DNA of 64,000 nt from Canna indica. Its lineage: Eukaryota; Streptophyta; Magnoliopsida; Zingiberales; Cannaceae. Shown piece after piece: positions 23,584-35,215 of the stretch (position 1 is the stretch's first letter; each line of letters begins with the position of its first letter). Location: NCBI GenBank assembly GCA_034359265.1, contig CP136893.1, forward strand, positions 26,110,001 through 26,174,000. Direction: 5' to 3'. The notes under the pieces are model-generated. The model did no database searches and had not been told where the DNA came from. It worked only from the letters and a program-made list of their open reading frames with translations. The position numbers were made by a program, and so were the translations under genes.

Positions 23584-23842
23584 GAGATGATTCACATGTG
23601 ATTGAACCTTCTATTGTTGAGGTGGATTCGGCTGTCTCATTCAAGGAAAGACTGGTGGAGATCCTCGACCACCAAATTAGGAAGCTAAGGTCTAAATAAA
23701 TCCCCTTGGTAAAGGTTAGATGGGAGCACCACTCCGGGCAATAAGCCACTTGGGAGGTAGAGCGAGACATAAGAGAGCGCTACCCTTCGTTGTTTGAAGA
23801 ATCGGTAAGTCCTTATAATTCAGCGAAATTTGAGGACAAATT
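23584..23842 (+). pseudogene. Chromodomain-like Gypsy C-terminal tail
   Basis: A phase-shifted continuation (EILDHQIRKLRSK, VRWEHHS, ATWEVERDIRERYPSLF) fits the short CR-type chromodomain tail of Tekay/Del integrases, which directs insertion to heterochromatin. It has two stops. Confidence 0.65.
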
Positions 23843-23861
23843 TCTCTTAAGGGGATAAGTT
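23843..23861 (+). promoter_or_regulatory. Gypsy polypurine tract region
   Basis: TCTTAAGGGGATAAGT immediately precedes the 3' LTR start. Confidence 0.6.
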
Positions 23862-26163
23862 TGTAAGACCCGGGGTTTCCTAATATAAAATTTATTTTTA
23901 GTGCAGTGCATCGGATCAAGAGTTAGTCGGATCGAGTCGTGAAATCGCCGTGAGTAGATGGTATAATTCAAGCCTTATGAAATTTTATTTGTTAAATTGT
24001 TCTTCCTTGTTAAGCATAAGATGTCTTAGTAGAGTCGAGTTCAAAACGTGTGTGTGGATTGAATCGGGGCTCGAATCGGACTCGAATTGAGTCAAGTAGG
24101 GGCCAAGTGAATAGGAGGGGTGCAATGGTCAAGTGAAGATGAGGGAATAAATCCCTCATCCCCAACCCTGCAGCTCACCATTGGAGCCGCATGCAACCCG
24201 AGAAGAGAGAGGGAGGAGGGGAAGCATTGGAGTCAACGCCGGATTCATGCCGTTGTTGGAAAGATCGAGATCACCTTCACTCATCCCTTCTTCTTCCTTG
24301 ATCAACATGAGTGGATCGTACCTTGTGGTGAAGGGTAGGCGGGTAGCCGACCCAAGGTTTTGGGGTTTTCCCCGATTTCTCAAAAGATTCCGCGATTCAC
24401 CGATGTTCTTTCAAGATTTGATTTGAATGTTATGTACACATTGCTTGTATAAAGTTTTTCGTAGTTTTTATCGATGTTTAGGGCCGGCCACATGAAAGAG
24501 AAAGGGGGAAGGTCATGTCGATATTTTTTCCAATTTCCTAGAGTGGTCGAAAGCGCTCAAATTGAGTTTCTCGCGCGATTGACAACTTGATTCTTCTCAA
24601 TCATGGCCGAAACCATGCCCTTCTACCCTGCTTGCTCTCGCCCGAGCATGAACAGCCTTGGCTAGGCTCGGTCGAGTGGGTATTAGGGGGAGAAAGGGCT
24701 TGTTATCTTTTATACTTATATGTAGGGTACTATATCATATTTTTATGTTGTAGATCATTCACATGATATATGAAACTTGGTAGTGATGGATTGAGATTAG
24801 TATATTATAAGGAAATATTCTTAGTATGGCATGTGAATCATGGGAATGTTTCATTTAATTTCTAATATATATGCTCAATTGTTACCTTGTGAGATAGTTG
24901 CTTACCTTGCTGGAATTTCTTTATAAATGTAGAATTTTAATCATGTTGTTGTAGAAATCATGTGTATAATTATGGTAGTAGTTGTAGAATAATTTCCTAT
25001 TAAATTATGTGTTGTGACATAATTGTATTCAAATATTTCTACACCCATGACCTGTAATTTACATATAAGAAATCGACGAATGATGCTAGATGACTACAAG
25101 GAAATTCTAGGGTGTTTAATTATTCGGAGAAACTTTAATGTAGACAAGCTAGGTTTCACACCTAGGGAACTACCAGCGGGCAATAGTGTGCGGCTGGTAT
25201 AGCCCGAAATAAGGGGGCCAAGTACGAGCGAATGCTCGAGATTTTTAAATAAAGAAACTTTAGAACATTTTGTATTTGTACTATGATTGCGATGGTCGGC
25301 TGAGAAGCATGAATGGTCAAAACAACTAATGCTTGACTCGGCGGATGATTTGGGTCTTGAGATTGCACCAACGGACCCGCTAGGTGTTAGACCTGGGTGG
25401 CAGAGGGTCTTGAGATTTCGTCAGTGGGCTACGCTGATGGTAGACCCGAGTTGGATGGGACTAGCTATCCCTAACCCGGTGGGTTCTCGAGACTAGTTGA
25501 CCATCCTAGTCGACTACCGATGTTTGTTTGACTTTCCTTATATGAGATGTGGGCCGTGCGGCGGGGTTGTTATCTTATGGTGTGGGGCCGTTTTGGGCCG
25601 GGCGAATGGTTTATATAGGATGGTCGACAGGCCGATTGTTACATCTTGATTAGATTAGATCTCTACAATTATAAATTGTTGACTTTTATGCATGTTATTA
25701 TTGGAGATTTTTGTGGAGGTTCAGAAGGACCACTCACTGAGTCTCATATGGACTCACGGTTTATTTCTTTTATTTTGTAGAGCCCGACCAATAAGGTGAG
25801 GCTTGGAGTCATGGTGCAGTTGGAATGCAGGCATTGGCATAGATCTCGTAGCAGCATCCAATAGTCGTAGTTGTGGTGTCTAGATTTGTCCTTTTTTTTA
25901 CATACACTGAGAGATGTTGTTTTGAAAATTTTGTATTTGACTTTAACATAAGCTGATTGTTTCTATAGTTGGTTTATTTGCAACCCTTTGAAAATTGTGA
26001 ACTTTCTTTAAAACATAATAAAAGTTTGCATCATTGTTCTCTTACTCTGATATATTTTTGGATAGTTTGTTGTATCAGTATGTTGATATTCAGTGTATGT
26101 TATAGACTTAAGGGTAAGACATAGACCATGGCCGGTCACGCGACCCCGAGTTGGGGCGTGACA
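23862..26163 (+). repeat. Gypsy 3' LTR (2,302 bp)
   Basis: TGTAAGACCC ... GGGGCGTGACA, full length. Its sequence order is recognisable in reverse in solo LTR B (57521-63596): the starts share CCTAATATAAAA and the ends share GTGTGACCGGCC/GGCCGGTCACGCG-type text. Confidence 0.9.
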
Positions 26164-26925
26164 TGCGCTCTTCCCCGAACATGTTGTTTCTAGCCGCAGT
26201 CCTAGAAACCTCCTATCATCGATTCGTCGACCATAACACCACGTGCTGGTCCCATATATCCGGAGTAATCCAATCAGGGTCGTATCTCGAGTCTCTGTGA
26301 TGTTTGTGGTCCCAGCTCAGACCATCGCCTGGGACCAGGCCTGCCCTAATTGGTAATTGTACCTCTGCCTGAAAATAGCCTCCCAGATAATATAAATGAA
26401 GGACCTTTGGTCCTCAGCCCATGTATAGCGAGCCTGCAAAATAATAATATCAGTACCAATATTAATCATCATGTATATAAAAAAAATAATACGTGCCTCA
26501 AACTCGCGTCATAGCATGTCGACGTGCTCATGGGGCACGTGAGACCACGTGGGTCATGCTCCTTGCATGTATCGTCGGATCATAAAAGTTATGGTCCTCG
26601 ACACATCCTCCTGCTCGAACCTGCACAACAAAAATAAAGTTTAATATTATATTATGATATAATGAATTTGTAATAATTCATAATTCATGATACATTAACA
26701 TTGCCCAAACACACTAATGAGTCTATGTGACTTTGTGGCTAGTGGAGGCTACCACTTGTTCGACCCACGTGGCCGCCTGCGTCTTGATGAACTAGCCTCG
26801 ACGGCATGAGGATCAGCGGCAGGAGTAACACTGGCAAGAGGATCAATAGTAGGAGGAAGTGCTAGAGTTTAACCGATCAGAGACTCCGAAGCTCTCGTTC
26901 GACGATAACCACGACCCTCCATATC
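26164..26925 (-). pseudogene. C1 ORF2 (Transposase_24-like) main part
   Basis: Three exon-like blocks match C2 at 43106-43866 in order: a conserved block (complement 26170-26437), a middle exon (26496-26620) and the N-terminal exon starting with a complementary ATG near 26922. The introns sit at equal places, including a GC-AG intron. Several stops and frameshifts. The family is thought to bind subterminal repeats. Confidence 0.7.
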
Positions 26926-26997
26926 TGTCGAATAAGCATATAATTAGATTATATATATAGTAGAGATAGATTTAATAGAAGATATACTTTACAATTA

Positions 26998-27560
26998 TTC
27001 CTCATCATCCAACTAATAGTCTTCGAATTCTTCTTCTTCATCTCCAGCTTCCTCAACATCATGATCATCATCATCAACATATTCAACTTCTAATTGAACT
27101 AACGCTGTGTCCACATCATCGAGTATTGGAATAGTACAATCTACTACGAGAGGATTCTCTTCTTCATAGAAATCGTCTGTCACATCAGGTATCGGCTCAT
27201 TTTCTTCTGCTTTCGGATCAATTCTTCCTCTAGCTTTAGTCTTACAAACAACATGCCAGTCTGCTTTATTTTTATTTTTAGCTGGATACTTCATGTAATA
27301 TACTTGTTCGGCTTGTGATGCCAATATAAAAGGCTCATTTGCTGCCAATTTTGATTTGTAATTAACCTCAACAAATTTGTATTTTGGATGAACTTTCACA
27401 CCCTTTTCTGTTGTATCGAACCAATGACATCTAAATAGGATAACTAATTTCAAGCCGAAGTAGTGCAAATTTATGTTAAAGTCTTAATCCATGATCAAGA
27501 CGTCGGTACATCCAACTTCAATCGCTCAATATGATTCTGTCAACCAATGGCAATATCTTC
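26998..27560 (-). pseudogene. C1 TNPD remnant: DUF4216 region joined to the N-terminal scrap
   Basis: The frame 27468-27013 reads HYFGLKLVILFRCHWFDTTE, KGVKVHPKYKFVEVNYKSK and a very acidic C-terminus (DDDDHDVEEAGDEEEEFEDY); this is the DUF4216 end of CACTA TNPD proteins. Immediately upstream, at 27475-27560, are the first codons of the TNPD N-terminus. Everything between, including the Transpos_assoc domain, Tnp2 and DUF4218, is deleted. Confidence 0.8.
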
Positions 27561-27610
27561 AGTTAATGTCTTTAGGTGAGATGGTCCTATTCCATTCGGG
27601 ATTCATATTA

Positions 27611-27795
27611 TCCATATTGCACTAAGAATTTTTTTTAACCGCCAACTTCATTCTAAATTTCGGCAGCATCTCACGACAGTTCTTCGAATACGCATATCAT
27701 CTGGGTGCGTACTGGAGAACAAGAGAGATACAATACCCAAAATTTAAGAATGAGTTAATGGTTAAAAGAAAAAACTAAGTGCAATACAAATAACT
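27611..27795 (-). other. Decayed long hairpin in the C1 leader
   Basis: Corresponds to the near-perfect hairpin at 45877-46066 in C2; the central arms (CTTCGAATACGCATATC, GGTGCGTACTGGAGAAC) are still readable. Confidence 0.7.
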
Positions 27796-27984
27796 ATGTT
27801 CCCAAATTGTCCAATTAGGGATAATTCAAGGGTTGTACATCTTATAAAAGATCATCTAGTTCTTTTATACGAACATACAACCCCTGAACGGATCTAAGGT
27901 TTTGCTAAATCATCTCCGACTCGTCGATACATACGTGAGACGTATCAACTCGTCCGATGAATGATTATATTATATTATTTTTTG

Positions 27985-28075
27985 ATTCTAGTTCGAGTCC
28001 ATAGTGGACGATTCCGGCCCGAGTCCAAAGTGGACGATTCCGATGCGATTCCAAAGTGGACGATTCTAATTAATC
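27985..28075 (-). repeat. C1 promoter-proximal minisatellite (3 units)
   Basis: Three ~26-bp units of the type GAGTCCAAAGTGGACGATTC. C2 has about seven units at the same place and C3 about four. Confidence 0.85.
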
Positions 28076-28609
28076 TAAATCTAAATATTAATAATAAAAT
28101 TAATCTAAATATTTATCTAAATTAATTTAAAGTATTAACATAAATCTAAATTAATCTAATCTAATCTAAACATCTAAATTAACCTAAATATTTAATTAAT
28201 CTAAATATCTAAATATTTAATTAATCTAAACATCTAAACTAACCATAAAAAATATAATTAATCTAATCATTTAATAAAAGAAAAAAAAATTAGGGTTAAC
28301 CCTAAATGGTATTGTTCTAGTGCCAGAGTCCACTGTGGACTCCGGCGCCGACGTCTAGTGTCCGACATTGGACATTGGACACTGGACAATGGTCCGACGG
28401 TCGACCGAAACCCTAAACCTAGGGTTTTAATCGACCCTATAATAGGAGAAAGGTGTATGCTTACCTGGTTTGGAAGTAGGGAAGCAGCGTCGGCGAGTGG
28501 CGTTGGCAGGCGACGTCAACGGCGGGAAGAAGAGTCGGCGGCGGCATCGAGCTAGAGAGAGGGAAGCAGAAGTAGGGAAAGGAGGTGGGCGCCATCGTTG
28601 TTGAGTTAA
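28076..28609. other. C1 5' flank of the TNPD gene
   Basis: AT-rich ATCTAAAT-repeat DNA, then a short GC-rich part with CCCTAAACC/GGTTT motifs. In C2 the equivalent zone has the palindromic CGAAACCCTA/TAGGGTTTCG pair. Probably promoter and leader on the minus strand; no TATA box confirmed. Confidence 0.4.
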
Positions 28610-29084
28610 ATAAACTTATCAACAATGGCTCACTTATCCGTTAGAAGGCCGTTGCTGATAAATAATATCATCAACAACGGCTACGCGGCCTTTGCACAAT
28701 CGTTGCAGGTAAATACATATAATCAGCAACGGCCACACGACCTTTGCAACGCCTTTGCTGATAAGTATTTTATTTTCGCCCCACGAGTGTGCCATCGACT
28801 AAAGAGCAACGGGTAGAGAACCCGTAATTAAGCCGTTGCTAATGTGATAATTTCATTAGCAATGGCAGTGGCCCTTTTAAAGCCATAGTTGATAAGTTAT
28901 AACATTTGTGCACCATGGTCGCGCCACCCACTTGGTAGAAACGGCTCGAGTGACCGCAAATAAGCCGTTACGGATATATCATATTTGCAATAGCCCGAGC
29001 GGCCTTAAGAATGTCATTAGTGATTGCAACGACTTGAGCGGCCGTTGCTGATGGTCATTGCTAATTAACACATTTCTAGTACTA
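28610..29084. repeat. C1 right subterminal repeats
   Basis: Repeated ATCAGCAACGGC-type and GCCGTTGCTGAT units up to the mutated terminus. Confidence 0.85.
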
Positions 29085-29616
29085 TACCTAAGAACCGCAC
29101 TTATGATTTCCAAACTAGCTTTATAGATTAATTTGTTTCCTTACAATGAGGACGATTTGACCGGAGAGTCTCCGCTCTCAACCAGAAGGCACTTCCACAT
29201 CCGAAAGTATCCCGCCTTCCTACCGATGGCTCTCTCCCACCTCAAATCCTAAGGACAACACAACTAATCCTAGTAAACTAAGTTTACACCGGTGGATTTA
29301 AACATCAAACACCAAAATTATCATCCAATTTCAAGACCTACACTCTAGGTCTAACACAAACTCAAATACAATGAAATAAACCATAAAAATACAAGTAAAT
29401 GGAGCTATAAATACAACGACACAAATACTTAGCTCCAATAATGAATCCTAGCTCCTCTTGATCCTTGATGATGAATCGATTAAAGCTCAAAGACAAGATC
29501 AAGAATGTAAGGATCAAAGCTAGGGTTTACAAAGAATATCTCAATGAAGGCCTAGCATAGGATCTAATGATCGCTTAATAGGTTCAAGTACTAGCTAGAA
29601 AAGCTCTCAAGGCTTG

Positions 29617-29624
29617 TATTTATA
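29617..29624 (-). promoter_or_regulatory. TATA box of solo LTR S1
   Basis: TATAAATA on the minus strand, at the same relative position as TATAAATA in S3 (58629-58636). Confidence 0.5.
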
Positions 29625-30132
29625 AGCCATGAGGATAGGAGGCAAAATAAGCCCGCTGCAACGGGTGTATTTTAGCCCGTTGGAGCCACCCGGTCAGTTG
29701 CCAGTCGATGGCCGATTGACCGCCCGAGCGACCAACCGTCGATCGGAAGCCTTCTCTGGCTTTAGAACCCATGGCAGTCGATTGTCGATCGACCGACCAA
29801 AAAGTATCGGTACTTTCTCATTCAGTTTCAATTGGGTTCTTTCTTCGGTTCAAATTTTAGATTACAGGTTTGGTTCTTTGGGGGTCTTTGCATCATAATG
29901 AGAATTTTACAATTTATCTAGAGACCCTAAACATGGACTCTATCTTCCAAACGAATTCGAGCACGTCGACCAATGTCCTTTCGATTTTTCGATTTCTCCG
30001 ATATTTTCAATCGTGGACGTCGTGCGCTAACTGATATGGAACTTGAAAATAATTCTCCATGAAATTATTAGTTCCATATTTGTTATCATCAAAACCGAGA
30101 TTAAAATCAAGGTTGAAAACCTTAGACCAACA

Positions 30133-30173
30133 TTCTCGGCTGGTCACGTGCCCTTAAAATTTGGGGCATGACA
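30133..30173 (+). repeat. Gypsy (Tekay-like) LTR fragment, right piece
   Basis: CTCGGCTGGTCACGTG ... GGGGCATGACA parallels the 3' tail of the LTR ending at 26163 (GGCCGGTCACGCG ... GGGGCGTGACA), so it closes the LTR interrupted at 18998. Confidence 0.7.
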
Positions 30174-30500
30174 TTTTTATTATTTGGTGTACGCTCCACT
30201 TGAGAACAAGCTTATAGCATGACATAATTGGACATATATTTCCAAAAAAGGATGTCTATATAGGTGCTATGTTGATCATCTCATATGCAATATATATGAT
30301 TGATTTGACTAGGTAGTAACACTGATTGATTATGGATATTCTGTTGCTTTCCATTCTGGTGTTGATATCAATAGAGATAAAAAAAATTATTTTGGTACAA
30401 TGCATGAATATTTATATTACCTTAATCCTGTGATCTCTTCTCTGCATGATATGAAGCAAGTAAGCTCGGTTCCTCAAAAGAGGAAAGTTTCTCCTACTAA
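30174..30500 (+). other. Left edge of the Copia fragment; contains a segment shared with 54379-54465
   Basis: 30186-30256 (TTTGGTGTACGCTCCACTTG ... AAAAGGATGTC) has a diverged copy at 54379-54465. From about 30340 degraded Copia pol text begins (GVDINRDKK, YFGTMHEYLYYL). Confidence 0.5.
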
Positions 30501-31330
30501 TGAGACGTATCTATAGCACTTGTGGTTGGGTCACATTAACCGTAATCGGATTCAGATATTAGTCAATGATGGATCTCTCGGCTCATTAGATCTTAAAGAT
30601 CTACCTCGGTGTGAATCATGCCTTAAGGAAAAGATGACCAAAAGGTCGATCATTTTCAGCCAAAGGGCAACGGGGCAAGGAAGTCTTAGAATTGGTACAC
30701 ACTGATGTGTGTGGTCCAATGAGCACACAAGCTCGGAGAGGTTTTGAGCATTTTGTGATTTTCATGGATGACTACTCTAAGTATGAATATGTTTACTTGA
30801 TGCAACACAAGTCTCAAACCTTTGACAAGTTCAAACAGTATAAGGCTGAGGTGGAGCCGTAAGATAGGTAAACATATCAAGTTGATTTGATCTGATTGAG
30901 GTGGCTAATATCTCTTCGGTGAGTTCAAGGGGTACCTCACACAATAGGGGATTGTGTCTCAACTGATAGCACCGGGTTCTCCATAACATAATGGTTTTGC
31001 TAAGAGGAGAAATATGACACTGTTAGATATGGTTCGAAGCATGATGAGTCATACCACAATACCCGTGTTCTTTTGGGGTTATACACTCAAAACTACGGTA
31101 TACATCTTAAATTTGGTTCCTTCTAAGTATGTTCCTATGACTCCTCAGGAAATGTGGATTGGCAGAAAACCTAGCTTGAAACACATCTACATTTGGGGTT
31201 GTTCGTCTTATGTGTCAAATAGCAAAAGCTGCCAAGTTGGATCCAATGGCTGAGATGTGTTATTTCGTAGGGTACCCCAAAGAAACTAGAAATGGATAAT
31301 TTTATCATCCCAAGGAGAATGGGCAAATGG
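30501..31330 (+). pseudogene. Copia GAG-pre-integrase and integrase, broken
   Basis: The pre-integrase zinc region reads HLWLGHINRNRIQ and LPRCESCLKEKMTKR, which has the H..H and C..C pattern. The integrase core continues in other phases with the THTDVCGPM-like first block and FVIFMDDYSKYEYVY. A later frame (31014-31253) gives TLLDMVRSMMSHTTIPVFFW, ILNLVPSKYVPMTP and RKPSLKHIYIWGC. Stops and shifts are frequent. Confidence 0.88.
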
Positions 31331-32953
31331 TCTATCCGAAGCTTACTATTGATGCCAGATTAGAGGAAGCCCATTCAAAAACCTCCAGGTCGTTCCAACC
31401 AATTAATCAAGTCGTAATGGAACAGTTACCAACTTTGAGTACTAATCCAGAGCCTCATCGTAGTGGGAGGATATCTAGATCATTGAATCGATGGGTTGGA
31501 GAGTCTTTCGAGATAGTCTTTGACAGTTTGATTCTAGATCCTACTAGTTATGATGAGGCAATTACGAATGTAGATGCTGACTTATGGCATCTGACGCTGA
31601 AAGCTGAGATAAGAGTCTATGCACTCCAATCGGGTCTGGGAACTTGAAGGGAGAAAACCCATAGGGAAGTGGGTCTACAAGAGAGAGAGGAGTGGACGGA
31701 AAGGTTGAGACCTTCAAAGCATGGTTGGTGGCAAAAGTCTATACCTAAAAAGACATGTAGATTATGATGAGACATTTTCACTAGTAGAGATGCTAAAGCC
31801 CATTTGGATCCTCTTGGCCATCACATGTCATTATGACTACGAGATATGACAGACAGACATCAAGATCGTGTTCTTGAACGGCAGTCTAGACGAGATCATC
31901 TATATGATGCAACCAGACGATTTCATTGCTAGAGGGCAGGAAATGTGGTCTTTAAGCTTAAGAAGCCCATTTACGGACTTAAGCAAGCATCTCGATCATG
32001 GAACATTTGTTTGATCAAGTTGTGAAGTCTTATGGTTTTGATCAAAACAAGGATGAGCTGTGGGTGTACAAGAAGTTGGATAGTAATACTATTTGTTTCT
32101 TGGATATGTAAGTAGTTGATATCATGCTCATTGGCAATGATGTAGGTGTATTGTCATCTATTAAGGTTTTGTTGTCGACTCAATTTAGTATGAAAGATCT
32201 GGATGAGGCGAGCTATATCCTATGCATCAAGCTTTTGCGAGATCGTCGTAATAGAACATTGGCCTTATCTCAAGCTTCATACATTGATCATGTCTAAGCT
32301 AGATTCAGCATGTAAGACTTAAAAGAAGGGTATCTTTCCTTTTAGGAATGGAGTAGATTTATCTCGGGATCAGAGTCCTAAGACTCTTGAGGAGGTAAAG
32401 AAAATAAGGAAGGTTACTTATGCTTCGACCGTAGGAAGTCTCATGTATGTTATGTTTTGTACCAGACCAAACATCTTCTTTGATGTTGGCATGGTCAGTA
32501 GATATCAGCCGAACCTAGGATCGGCTCATTGGTCGGCAATGAAGCACTTACTCAAGTATCTTCAGAGAACGAAGGATTATGTGTTAGCCTACCGGCTGAT
32601 GGTCTGATATCTATTGGGTACACAAATTCATATTTCCAATGTGGTACAGATGTGGGGAAGTCTACTTCTCGATTCGTATTCACTCTACTAGGTGGTGCGA
32701 TATCATGGAGAAGCGTCAAGTAGTCAGCATTTCTGACTCTACCATGGAGGCCGAGTACGTGGCAACATCGTAAGCTGTTAAAGAAGCTGTGTAGCTCAAA
32801 AAGTTACTAACCGATTTGGGAGTTGTACCAACTGTGCAGAAGTCGATTGTCATGTACTATGATAACAATGGTGTTGTGGCTCAATGCAAGGAACCCAGGA
32901 ACCATAAGAACGGGAAGCATATCGAGTAGACGTACCACTTGATCCGAGATATT
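31331..32953 (+). pseudogene. Copia reverse transcriptase and RNase H, first part, broken
   Basis: From 31331: PEPHRSGRISRSLNRW linker, then RT pieces FKAWLVAKVY, QTDIKIVFLNGSLDE, PIYGLKQASRSW and LDMYVVDIMLIGNDVG (with stops). STQFSMKDLDEASYIL follows. RNase H starts near 32590 (ISIGYTNSYFQCGTDVGKST, SRFVFTLLGGAISW, VAQCKEPRNHKNGKHIE) and stops after LIRDI where solo LTR S2 interrupts it. It resumes at 37801. Confidence 0.87.
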
Positions 32954-32999
32954 TGTAAACCAAATAACCACACTAGCACTACTAAAATACACAACATCA

Positions 33000-33420
33000 G
33001 CAACGGGGATCAGCGACGGCCGCAACGGCCGTTAGAATCATTCGCAGCTTTGCCTCAGCCTCGGCGGCCGTGGCTGATGTAATCAAATCAGTCGCGGCTC
33101 ACATACGGCCGACTAAAGCCGTCGCTCATAGATCATGGCGCGCAGGGCGCGCAAAATAAAATGGGTTAGTAGACACAATTTAGCGGGGGCTCCGGAGCCA
33201 TTGGTGATGAGAGTAACCGGACGCGCGAAATAAAATAGGTTAGTAGCGACGGCTACGCTACGCCATCGATGATATGAGTAATTCATTAGCCACGGTTGGC
33301 TGCAGCCATTGCTTATTATTTAATGTCACGAACACAGCGCGAACATAAAATACTTAAACCGATGGCTTTCAGAGTCATTGATGATAATAAAGTTACAGAT
33401 CCACGAGTTGCCGACGGCCG
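33000..33420. repeat. C3 left subterminal repeats
   Basis: Units such as ATCAGCGACGGCCGCAACGG and GCCGTCGCTCAT in both orientations. Confidence 0.75.
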
Positions 33421-33979
33421 AGGCGCCGTAGGTAAAAATTCTTTTTATTTGCGTTCATGCCCGACCCTTCCTCTTTCTTCCCTCTGTGCATGCCGCCTGC
33501 CGACCTATTTGTCGCGGCTAGATCTTCACCGCGTCGTGCCGCCTGCTCCTGCCCAGACTGCCGCCGGTCTCCCTCGCCCGCGCGCGCCGCCATCGGCCTA
33601 CTCCCTTGCCCTCACCGCCAGCCTGCTCCCTCGCCCTCGCCGCCAGCCTGCTCCCTCGCCCTCGCCGCCGATCCCTCTCCCCTCTCCGCCGCCACCAAGT
33701 ATGTTTGATCCCCCTCCCCTCTTCGGTCCAGCGCCGATCGAAACCCTAGGTCCGGTGCCGGTCGAAACCCTAGGGTTTCGGCTAACGCCGGCCAATATAT
33801 ATATATATATATATATATATTACTGTTATTAGAGATTAATTAGGGTTAATTTTGGATTTAATTAGTAAATTAGTTTTCAGTTAGATTTAATTACTCTTAA
33901 TTAGTTGTTAATTAGATTTAATTAGGGTAGAATAAATCTTAGGATTAATTTTAGTTGGGTGTAATTATAATTATGAAAT
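33421..33979 (+). promoter_or_regulatory. C3 GC-rich leader and (AT)n, probable promoter zone
   Basis: A C-rich, low-complexity segment gives long proline/alanine frames with no homology, so I do not call a gene. It is followed by a CGAAACCCTAGG pair, an (AT)n run at 33795-33820 and TTAATTAGGGTTAATT repeats. C2 has the equivalent zone at 46440-46855 in reverse. Confidence 0.4.
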
Positions 33980-34095
33980 CATCCACTTTGGACTCGCGCT
34001 CTCTAGAATTGTCCACTTTGGAATCGTGCCAAAATCGTCCATAATGGATGGACTCACGCGCGCCGGAATCGTCCACGGTGGACTCGCGCTGGAAT
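33980..34095 (+). repeat. C3 minisatellite, about four units
   Basis: Units of the type GAATCGTCCACTTTGGACTCG, the reverse complement of the C1 and C2 minisatellite. Confidence 0.82.
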
Positions 34096-34154
34096 CAAGA
34101 CGAGTTGATATGTTTCACATACGATCGACGAGTCAAGTTTTAATTTTACAAAAA

Positions 34155-35215
34155 CATTAGATCCGTTAGGACCATACCACTTTTGTAGAGGCCGCATGGG
34201 AGCGTGTTGTCCGCGCTCGCTATAACGGACTGCTTTAGCAGGCCCGTCAGACTGTGATGAGACGAATGGGGGCCACACAGATAGGGCAAACTCGGGGACA
34301 CGCCCCCGAGTGGATTCCTGACTCTGTGTGGGACTAGCTCGTTGAGCGGTGAGACACACCTGAGTGGCAGGAGGTCTCTCGGACTGCGTCGAGAAATCGC
34401 ATATCCGGGGGGGGACGGCACGAGCGCGCGCCACACCGGTGGCTCCATCTCTTTTGTAGTTCATGAGCGTCGTATGGTATGTATAATTTAATTATTTTTA
34501 ATTAAATTATATATTGTGTATAATGATACTAATGTATTTGTTTTATAATGTAAGACGCGTGTAACGAGGACGGCACCGTCCAACTCCCGTCGATGATGGA
34601 GGTGTTTGAGCGCACCCACAGTCGTCGACGAGGAGCGGGAGACTACATTAATAGCACAGCCTCGATTATAATGGTAAGTATTTATGTCTATTTGATTTAC
34701 ATAATTAAATATAGTTTATATATATTTAAAATATAAACATGTGTAGGAAACATACATGAGGACTGTGATCGAGCATGGAGGCACACCGGAGGAGTTCGAT
34801 GCAGGAGTTTGGGTGGAGGTCGCAGGTGGCTGGGAGCACGGCCATGTTTATGGCTTTGCAGACAGTGGTCATGCACACGCCGTGCTCGAGCCACTTGGGG
34901 CACCGACCCCTCCAACTACGGGTGAGCAGCCCTCGACATCCCGGGTGCAGGACCAAAGCCGAATAGCGGCCTTGGAGTCAGAGCTCACCCAGCAGAGACA
35001 GACGATGGAGAAGCATAGGCTGGTGATGGAGGAGGAGAGAAGAACGAATGAAGAGTTGAGACAGACGATGCAGAACATGCAAGCACTCATCACTCAGATT
35101 GTGTCTCACTCTAGCCTTCTTCCGATGATGTCGCAGCCGTCGTCCTCCTCGACCCAGTCGACACTCCTGACCCAGTCGTTGTCGACTCCACCTCCTCCAC
35201 TCCTCCACCACAGCC
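34155..35215 (+). pseudogene. C3 ORF2 (Transposase_24/TNPA-like)
   Basis: Exon A (about 34180-34476) reads RVVRARYNGLL, QIGQTRGHAPEWIPDSVWD and WQEVSRTASRNRISGG, with a stop inside. GT-AG introns lie at 34477-34554 and 34674-34746. Exon C opens with ETYMRTVIEHGGTPEEFDAG, then WEHGHVYGFADSGHAHAVLE, a coiled coil (about residues 60-115 of the frame from 34756) and a Ser/Pro-rich tail. Exon A lacks the N-terminal exon, so the protein is truncated. The predicted role is binding of subterminal repeats in the nucleus. Confidence 0.78.

Larger units (their letters stand above)
19751..26163 (+). mobile_element. Gypsy (Tekay/Del-like chromovirus) retrotransposon, deleted
   Basis: LTR starts TGTAAGACCC at 19751 and 23862; the last LTR ends GGGGCGTGACA at 26163. 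Flanks CGCGA and TGCGC fit a CGCGC target duplication with one mutation in each copy. C2 carries the uninterrupted site (GTGACGCGCTGC near 43101). Domain order gag, protease, RT, RNase H, integrase is Gypsy, and the integrase ends in a GPY/F-like and chromodomain-like tail. Most of the 5' LTR, the primer site and most of gag are missing. Confidence 0.92.
19191..29084 (-). mobile_element. CACTA element C1, interrupted by a Gypsy element
   Basis: The left end is CACTACTGGAA at 19191; the right end is a mutated TTCTAGTACTA ending 29084. TAC flanks both ends (19188-19190 and 29085-29087). The same site in solo LTR S3 (TCCACTACCTAAG, TAC at 58062-58064) is empty with a single TAC, which confirms the insertion. 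Genes read on the minus strand. Without the Gypsy element it is about 3.5 kb. It has lost Tnp2 and most of TNPD. Confidence 0.9.
18999..30132 (-). mobile_element. Solo LTR S1 (about 1.24 kb without insertions)
   Basis: The outer end reads TATTGGTGAAATG (mutated TG) and the inner end CCAACA. Flanks TTCGC (18994-18998) and TTCTC (30133-30137) fit a 5-bp target duplication with one change. It is colinear with S3 at 57852-59401 (GAGG-GGGTGAATA, GGCACTTCCACA, GTTATCATCAAAACC), apart from CACTA C1 inserted at 19191-29084. A reverse-strand TATAAATA at 29617-29624 supports minus orientation. No internal region or second LTR is present, so it is a solo LTR. Confidence 0.82.

Noticed and set aside
33296..33832. 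Long proline/alanine-rich frame as a host gene
   Set aside because: It lies inside CACTA C3, is C-rich low-complexity DNA, has no domain and crosses an (AT)n run.
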